A stretch of DNA of 7,929 nucleotides from an uncultured Sediminibacterium sp. (GTDB taxonomy: Bacteria > Bacteroidota > Bacteroidia > Chitinophagales > Chitinophagaceae): NCBI GenBank assembly GCA_937907555.1, contig CALEST010000446.1, forward strand, positions 1-7,929, in the 5' to 3' direction. Position numbers and translations under genes: made by a program. The notes beneath the pieces were generated by a model. That model was not told where the DNA came from. It did no database searches and saw only the letters and a program-made list of their open reading frames with translations. Position 1 is the stretch's first letter. Each line of letters begins with the position of its first letter. This document shows positions 6,219-7,929 of this stretch, piece after piece.

Positions 6219-7927
6219 GACAGGTATTTTTCAAGCGTAGCGTACAAGTCATCTTGTTTAAATGGTTTTACCAATACCTGATTGATACCTGCAGCCAGAT
6301 AGTCGTCCAGATCATCCTGAACAATGGTTGCTGTAAGGCCAACTATTGGCATATTTCGCTTGACTTCATCAGGATACTGCCTAACAAAAACAGCAATTTC
6401 ATCTCCTGTTAACTTAGGCACATTGATATCTGTGAGTATAATATCATAAATATTCTCTTTAAACATTTGCAGTCCAATATCCCCGTCTTTGGCAATATCA
6501 TATACAATTCCAACTTTTTTCAGCAGCATGGTCAACAGCATAATGTTCACATCATTGTCTTCAATAACCAATACTTTTTTGCCCTTAAGTACAGGAGAAA
6601 TACTACTCATAGTTGTTTGTTCTTTATCTGTATCAACTTTTTCAGTTGCCAGTTCGTAAGGAATGGAAAATGTAAAAACAGAGCCCTGATTCAGTTTACT
6701 TTCAACACCAATGGTTCCTCCTTGTAATTCAACAAGCATTTTACATATTGATAAACCCAGCCCGGTTCCCTTGATGGCTCTTCTATTGTCCTTTGTGGCA
6801 GTATTGTTAGATACCTGCGTGAATTCTTCAAAAACCGTTTTAATCTGATCATTGGGAATACCTATTCCTGTATCGGCAACTGCAATCCGAATAACAGCTT
6901 TGTCATTGGTTTTACTTGCAATTACGGCGTCAATGGTTACTCCGCCTTTTTCAGTAAACTTAATTGCATTACTTAACAAATTGTACAGGATTTGTTTTAG
7001 TCGGAATAAATCTCCCTTAACCAAAAGGCTTTCCGGCAAATTAATTACGGTATTAACACGGATTCCTTTTTTTGCTGCACTGGTGCTGGATAAGGCAAAA
7101 CTAACTTCCTCTATGGCAGATTTAATATAAAAAGGCTGTTTTTCCAGTTTCAGTTTACCTGCATCCAGTTTGGAAAAATCAAGTACGTCATTCACCGTAG
7201 ACAATAAGTGCTCCGAAGAGGTTTTAATGGCATGAAGAAAGTTCTTTTTCTCTGCGTCTATTTCTATTTTATCGATGATTTCCGTAAAGCCCATGATAGC
7301 AGTAAGCGGAGACCTGATTTCGTGGCTCATATTGCTCAAAAACCTGCTTTTTACCTGCGCAAGTTTTACCGCTTTTTCCCTGGCTTCCAGAATTTCATTT
7401 TCATAGTTAACCATCTTATAGATATTATAAACCAACACCCCTACTATAAACAGGATGATCAGCAGAGATATCCAGAAAAATTTTTGAATAACATCGGTAC
7501 CGGTAACAGCATTTTTGAATATGGTTTTACTTAAATTTTCCCTGAATGCATCTTCTTTTATTAATACCCTTTTAAACTGCTGATGGTATTGAGCCAATAA
7601 AAAATTTACTGAGTCGGTCTCACTATTATTGGATAAATTAATCTGATTGGTTTTGAATTTTGAAGAAAGATTTTGAAAATCTGCAATCATTTCCGGCAAG
7701 GGTCGTTCTTCTGCTAATTGCTGAACAATCTGGGCAGCCCTGCCGCTATCACTCTCTTGCTGTAAATTTTTTAACCGCTGAAGGGTATTTTCAACCAGCT
7801 TTGCCGAAAGATCAATTAAGGAATCCTCCCTGGTTTGCAAATATTTATTATACACCAATTCCAACTCTACCAACTCATCACTGGTATTCCGCAATAAGCT
7901 GATATTTTTATTCTCAATGCTTAAAGT
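6215..7927 (-). CDS. Hybrid sensor histidine kinase / response regulator, N-terminus cut by window edge
   Basis: A membrane-bound two-component sensor with a fused receiver. Numbering from the codon at 7894, residues 1-137 are a mostly helical, Gln/Leu-rich segment, probably the extracytoplasmic sensor. It is followed by one transmembrane helix (about 139-160), a short coiled linker, and HisKA with the H-box SNMSHEIRSPLTAIMGF (187-203, phosphoacceptor H191). The HATPase domain has N-box NLLSNAIKF (305-313), G1 DTGIGIP (341-347) and G2 GTGLGL (376-381). The C-terminal receiver (about 438-559) has acidic pair E445/D446, phosphoacceptor D489, T521 and K543. There is no HPt or DNA-binding output domain, so phosphotransfer to another protein is implied. 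The codon at 7894 is TTG. The frame stays open through 7927 without a stop, so the true start, and probably a first transmembrane helix, lies beyond the window. The signal sensed and the downstream partner are unknown. Confidence 0.93.
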   Translation of the reverse strand, partial: TLSIENKNISLLRNTSDELVELELVYNKYLQTREDSLIDLSAKLVENTLQRLKNLQQESDSGRAAQIVQQLAEERPLPEMIADFQNLSSKFKTNQINLSNNSETDSVNFLLAQYHQQFKRVLIKEDAFRENLSKTIFKNAVTGTDVIQKFFWISLLIILFIVGVLVYNIYKMVNYENEILEAREKAVKLAQVKSRFLSNMSHEIRSPLTAIMGFTEIIDKIEIDAEKKNFLHAIKTSSEHLLSTVNDVLDFSKLDAGKLKLEKQPFYIKSAIEEVSFALSSTSAAKKGIRVNTVINLPESLLVKGDLFRLKQILYNLLSNAIKFTEKGGVTIDAVIASKTNDKAVIRIAVADTGIGIPNDQIKTVFEEFTQVSNNTATKDNRRAIKGTGLGLSICKMLVELQGGTIGVESKLNQGSVFTFSIPYELATEKVDTDKEQTTMSSISPVLKGKKVLVIEDNDVNIMLLTMLLKKVGIVYDIAKDGDIGLQMFKENIYDIILTDINVPKLTGDEIAVFVRQYPDEVKRNMPIVGLTATIVQDDLDDYLAAGINQVLVKPFKQDDLYATLEKYLS

Positions 7928-7929
7928 AT

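Noticed and set aside
1..7929. Mobile element, CRISPR array, tRNA/rRNA, phage or defence island
   Set aside because: No transposase, integrase, regularly spaced repeats, tRNA-like cloverleaf or known defence protein was seen. Nearly every base is in conserved metabolic or signalling genes.

Overview
The window looks like ordinary chromosomal DNA of a Bacteroidota bacterium, plausibly Chitinophagaceae or a relative. It is AT-leaning, shows no clear Shine-Dalgarno sequences before the starts, and carries a TAnnTTTG-type promoter element. The individual proteins also have a Bacteroidota flavour: an aspartokinase beginning KFGGAS, a secreted hypothetical protein with an N-A-Q cleavage site, and paired Nudix enzymes. 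The taxonomic call is inference from style, not from a marker gene.

Layout, left to right. (1) The C-terminal two thirds or so of folC (+ strand) enters from the left edge and ends at 931. (2) A tightly packed six-gene block on the - strand, read from 4859 down to 928, holds: class I fructose-1,6-bisphosphatase (fbp); a small secreted or membrane hypothetical; an ABC transporter ATPase of the ABC-2/DrrA-CcmA type with no permease in view; a DinB/YfiT-type putative metal-dependent enzyme; and two tandem, paralogous Nudix hydrolases. Gaps in the block are 11 bp or less, so it is probably one operon. (3) A 90-bp divergent intergenic region (4860-4949) separates fbp from a + strand monofunctional aspartate kinase. 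(4) A hybrid histidine kinase/response regulator on the - strand (6215 to the right edge) converges on the aspartokinase and is cut off at its N-terminus by the window end.

Working together: fbp (gluconeogenesis) and aspartokinase (lysine/threonine/methionine/diaminopimelate supply) are core metabolism sharing one divergent control region. The genes behind fbp look like housekeeping functions: nucleotide-sugar or ADP-ribose clean-up, a possible thiol or metal-dependent enzyme, and an export ATPase. No pathway obviously links them to fbp. Coding density is close to complete, and both convergent gene pairs overlap through their stop codons.

I found no RNA gene, mobile element, CRISPR array, phage gene or clear defence system. 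The more interesting points are modest: the diverged Nudix pair with an altered Nudix box, the ABC ATPase without a permease beside an uncharacterised secreted hydrophobic protein, and a Ser-to-Gly change in the FBPase active-site signature.
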